A DNA stretch of 64,000 bases from positions 1-64,000 of the forward strand of contig JABDMH010000004.1 in the NCBI GenBank assembly GCA_013001595.1, in the 5' to 3' direction. The notes below the pieces were generated by a model. That model had not been told where the DNA came from. It searched no databases and was given only the letters and a program-made list of their open reading frames with translations. This DNA is from Saprospiraceae bacterium (lineage in GTDB: Bacteria > Bacteroidota > Bacteroidia > Chitinophagales > Saprospiraceae). The position numbers and the translations under genes were made by a program. Positions 61,905-64,000 of this stretch are shown here, piece after piece; position 1 is the first letter of the stretch, and each line of letters starts with the position of its first letter.

Positions 61905-62741
61905 CTATTGTTCTGTCTTATATACAAAGTGGTCCATATCTTCATCCTTCCCATCATTCATTTTGGCTTGGTAATACACTTTTGAATGTGGTGCTATACT
62001 CTTAGTAATCCATACATTGCCTCCCACGACACTATGATGACCAATGATCGTCTCTCCGCCAAGGATGGTTGCTCCTGAATAGAGTACGACATAATCTTCA
62101 ATGGTTGGATGTCTTTTCTTTTGTGCATCTGCCTTGTTCACGCTGAGTGCTCCTAAGGTCACCCCTTGGTAGATCTTCACGTGGTTGCCAATAATGCTGG
62201 TCTCTCCAATGACAATACCGGTACCATGATCGATGCAAAAATCTGAACCTATTTGTGCACCGGGATGAATGTCAATTCCAGTGTGACTATGTGCATGTTC
62301 TGATAGCATGCGCGGGATGACCCCTACACCAAGTATATGCAATTCATGAGCTATCCTGTGAGCGGCAATGGCATAAAATCCAGGATAGGTCCGGACAACT
62401 TCGCGCTTACTGCGTGCGGCAGGATCGCCTGCCTCCATGGCAGCTATATCTAGGTCCAAAGCATCGTGTACGTACTCGAGCTTAGAAAAAAATTGATTGG
62501 AAATGCCCTTGGCATCGAGGCCATGATTGCTGTCCTCAGTACAAATGATGTCAAATAAGGAGGCCTTGAGCCATTCGACGTGCGATTCGAAAGCCCTGTA
62601 CTGATCAAATCGATCATCGGAGAAGTCGGGGAATAATGTACCGAGCAATTCCTTAAAAAATCCAGCTACCTTTTCAGGAGACGGACAATTGTGGCTATCG
62701 CGATGCTGCTTAAACAGTTTTTCTAAAAAAGACCGATTCAT
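61905..62741 (-). CDS. cysE: serine O-acetyltransferase
   Basis: Acetylates serine from acetyl-CoA. The 278-residue protein has an N-terminal helical domain and a left-handed beta-helix of hexapeptide repeats: THTGIDIHPGAQIGSDFCIDHGTGIVIGETSIIGNHVKIYQGVTLGAL-like (~150-200), with the catalytic His of DHGTG. The length is larger than E. coli CysE at the N-terminus, like the EpsC type. It heads the cysE-cysM operon. Confidence 0.93.
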   Translation of the reverse strand: MNRSFLEKLFKQHRDSHNCPSPEKVAGFFKELLGTLFPDFSDDRFDQYRAFESHVEWLKASLFDIICTEDSNHGLDAKGISNQFFSKLEYVHDALDLDIAAMEAGDPAARSKREVVRTYPGFYAIAAHRIAHELHILGVGVIPRMLSEHAHSHTGIDIHPGAQIGSDFCIDHGTGIVIGETSIIGNHVKIYQGVTLGALSVNKADAQKKRHPTIEDYVVLYSGATILGGETIIGHHSVVGGNVWITKSIAPHSKVYYQAKMNDGKDEDMDHFVYKTEQ

Positions 62742-62861
62742 AAACTAAGCAATTGACTCCAGGTACTTGGAAACAAGACGTTGTTACCACAATATATTGT
62801 AAAAATCATACATATGATAAAAGGCGAACTTTGAATCTACAATGTTAGAACTTAATCTATG

Positions 62862-63866
62862 TCATTTTCTCAGTGCCCTGATACCCTCCCAGATCGGTTC
62901 TTTTACTTCAATACCAATTTTTGCACTAATGGCTCTTCGTCCAGCAGTCCTTTCACCGGGAAAATATATCGGTTGACCTTCTTTTTCCGGAAGAGCGCTT
63001 CGATAAAAGTCTAAGACGCTATTTACAAGCTGGTTGTAAGCTTCATTTGCATACAACTTACTTGGATCTATGCAAATAAAGACTTGAGATAAATTGGTTT
63101 CAGCATCGTATGTACCGATTTCTGCTGTAGTTTTGCCACCGCTCAAAGTTGCTGCTAGGAGATCGATCATTAAGCTTAAGCCAGATCCTTTCCAATACCC
63201 GGTCTGCAATATTCTTTTGCTCGCTATGATGGCTGTGGGATCGGTGGTTAAGTCGCCTTCATGGTCGTAGCCACCGGGAAACGGTAGTGATGTGCCGTTT
63301 AATTTATGTTGATGCAATTTGCCATAGGAAAACTGCGACAGTGACATATCAATAACGATATGTCCTTGTGACCGAGGAAGGGCAATTACAATAGGGTTGT
63401 TACCTGTCGTGGGTGTTTGTCCTCCCCATGGAGGCATATTGGGCATTGTATTGGTAAAGCAAATCGCAATACAACCTGATGCTGCAGCCTGCCATCCATA
63501 GCTTCCGCCTCGCATCCAGTGATTTGTGTTACTCAATGCCACACAACCTAGCACATGTTTCTTAGCCAGCTCCACAGCTCGATTCATACTTTTCCAAGCA
63601 TTTAGCGGACCTGCTCCTCCTTGTCCGTCCCATCTTTCCACATGACCAAATGAGCTCCTTAAGCTGACGTCCGCTCCTGGATCAATCACTCCCTTCCTAC
63701 AGTTCTTGACAAATTCCGCAAATCTGTTGATTCCATGGGAATGATATCCGTCCATACTTGACGAGGTGAAGATATGGGCGATCCTTTCTGCTGCTGGCTC
63801 CTTGAAGCCCTCACTACTTAAGATTGCCTTCAACGTCGAATTCATTTGCTCAGCAGGTATCAGCAT
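62862..63866 (-). CDS. Ldh-family oxidoreductase, YiaK (2,3-diketo-L-gulonate reductase) type
   Basis: The 334-residue protein belongs to the malate/L-lactate dehydrogenase-2 family. It shows DGYHSHGINRFAEFVKNCRKGVI (~39-61), NTNHWMRGGSYGWQAA (~113-128), NTMPNMPPWGGQTPTTGNNPIVIALPRSQGHIVIDMSLSQFSYGK (~138-182) and GYWKGSGLSLMIDLLAATLSGG (~222-243). The MSLSQFSYGK and WKGSGLSLMID forms match YiaK-type NADH-dependent reductases of sugar acids. Its ATG overlaps the stop of an upstream frame by 7 bases. Confidence 0.87.
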   Translation of the reverse strand: MLIPAEQMNSTLKAILSSEGFKEPAAERIAHIFTSSSMDGYHSHGINRFAEFVKNCRKGVIDPGADVSLRSSFGHVERWDGQGGAGPLNAWKSMNRAVELAKKHVLGCVALSNTNHWMRGGSYGWQAAASGCIAICFTNTMPNMPPWGGQTPTTGNNPIVIALPRSQGHIVIDMSLSQFSYGKLHQHKLNGTSLPFPGGYDHEGDLTTDPTAIIASKRILQTGYWKGSGLSLMIDLLAATLSGGKTTAEIGTYDAETNLSQVFICIDPSKLYANEAYNQLVNSVLDFYRSALPEKEGQPIYFPGERTAGRRAISAKIGIEVKEPIWEGIRALRK

Positions 63867-63991
63867 ACAGTCTTAATTAGAGTCGGATCCATTAATATAG
63901 GCACGTTTTGGGCCTTGAACAGATGAAGTATGGTTTGTAGTTCTTTGCACGCTTGTCCATACAGCCGCAGAGATTTAGCAATTCCACCTTT
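63860..63991 (-). other. 3' end of an upstream frame, window edge
   Basis: The minus strand is open for about 43 codons before TGA at 63862-63860, reading like protein (KSLRLYGQACKELQTILHL, then KAQNVPILMDPTLIKTVC), and its stop overlaps the YiaK-type ATG. There is an in-frame TAG at 63994-63992 at the window edge and no ATG near the front, so it could be the end of a frameshifted gene. No family recognised. Confidence 0.25.
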
Positions 63992-64000
63992 CTAAAAGCT

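Noticed and set aside
1-64000. CRISPR arrays, prophage, intact insertion sequences, toxin-antitoxin pairs and restriction-modification genes
   Set aside because: None seen; the only repeats are the palindromic elements listed, and the gene content looks like core chromosome.

Overview
The window looks like a chromosomal segment of a Bacteroidota bacterium. The evidence is: type IX secretion (Por) C-terminal sorting domains, DUF4252 and GIN-domain proteins, ECF sigma/anti-sigma pairs, a Bacteroidota-style dihydroorotase (DDQVHFREPG), SSS symporters paired with DUF4212, a TetR/ABC1-kinase pair, and AT-rich -7 elements of the TAnnTTYG type close to start codons. Placement below phylum (for example Saprospiria or Cytophagia) is a guess. 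I see no phage, CRISPR array, rRNA or intact insertion sequence, and I recognised no tRNA.

Layout: 1-3.3 kb holds hypotheticals, a secreted T9SS-tailed alpha/beta hydrolase and a DksA/TraR-type zinc protein. 3.3-6.9 kb is a two-gene operon of a class II HDAC-like deacetylase followed by a Pat/PatZ-type protein acetyltransferase. 7.4-10.7 kb has a secreted hypothetical and proBA. 10.8-18.1 kb is envelope related: GT39-like transferase, GIN-domain protein, and an outer-membrane barrel overlapping a 1038-residue TPR protein. 18.3-29.9 kb carries rocD, coaE, a MazG-like protein, a CBS-like PLP enzyme, an orphan cytochrome oxidase subunit III, a YggS-type protein, a Nudix hydrolase, TetR plus ABC1 kinase, ctlX, a decayed secreted SGNH-like gene, a patatin and a PyrR-like protein. 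30-32.6 kb is a three-gene Fe-S operon. 32.6-37.4 kb holds a Spo0M-like protein, a TPR lipoprotein, a tandem NTF2 protein, namZ and an exonuclease/GIY-YIG fusion. 37.7-44.3 kb has DUF4212/SSS symporter genes, an SDR, a membrane PspA-like/coiled-coil pair and a DUF2130 protein. 44.3-47.4 kb has a second, class IV-like HDAC and a sigma/anti-sigma/DUF4252 operon. 47.5-53.5 kb has an LptF/G permease, fhs, purE, a sulfatase pseudogene and pyrC. 53.7-64 kb has a Tat-exported Gfo/Idh/MocA protein, acs, DUF2177, merC, a SecD-like pseudogene, slyD, a second sigma/anti-sigma pair with a frameshifted sigma gene, cysE-cysM and a YiaK-type dehydrogenase.

How the parts fit: the deacetylase-acetyltransferase operon, the acs gene with an intact SGK acetylation-site motif and a probable acetate/monocarboxylate symporter suggest reversible lysine acetylation controlling acetate activation. 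ctlX, rocD and proBA outline citrulline/ornithine/glutamate-semialdehyde/proline chemistry. cysE-cysM plus the separate CBS-like enzyme cover cysteine metabolism.

Non-coding features: two diverged copies of a long palindromic repeat (39.9 and 53.5 kb), a third smaller inverted-repeat element (57.6 kb), a strong minus-strand terminator with no gene in front of it (7.1 kb), and tandem palindromic operators upstream of merC. Three decayed genes (27.2-28.3, 51.6-52.0 and 58.3-58.8 kb) are all of predicted exported proteins.
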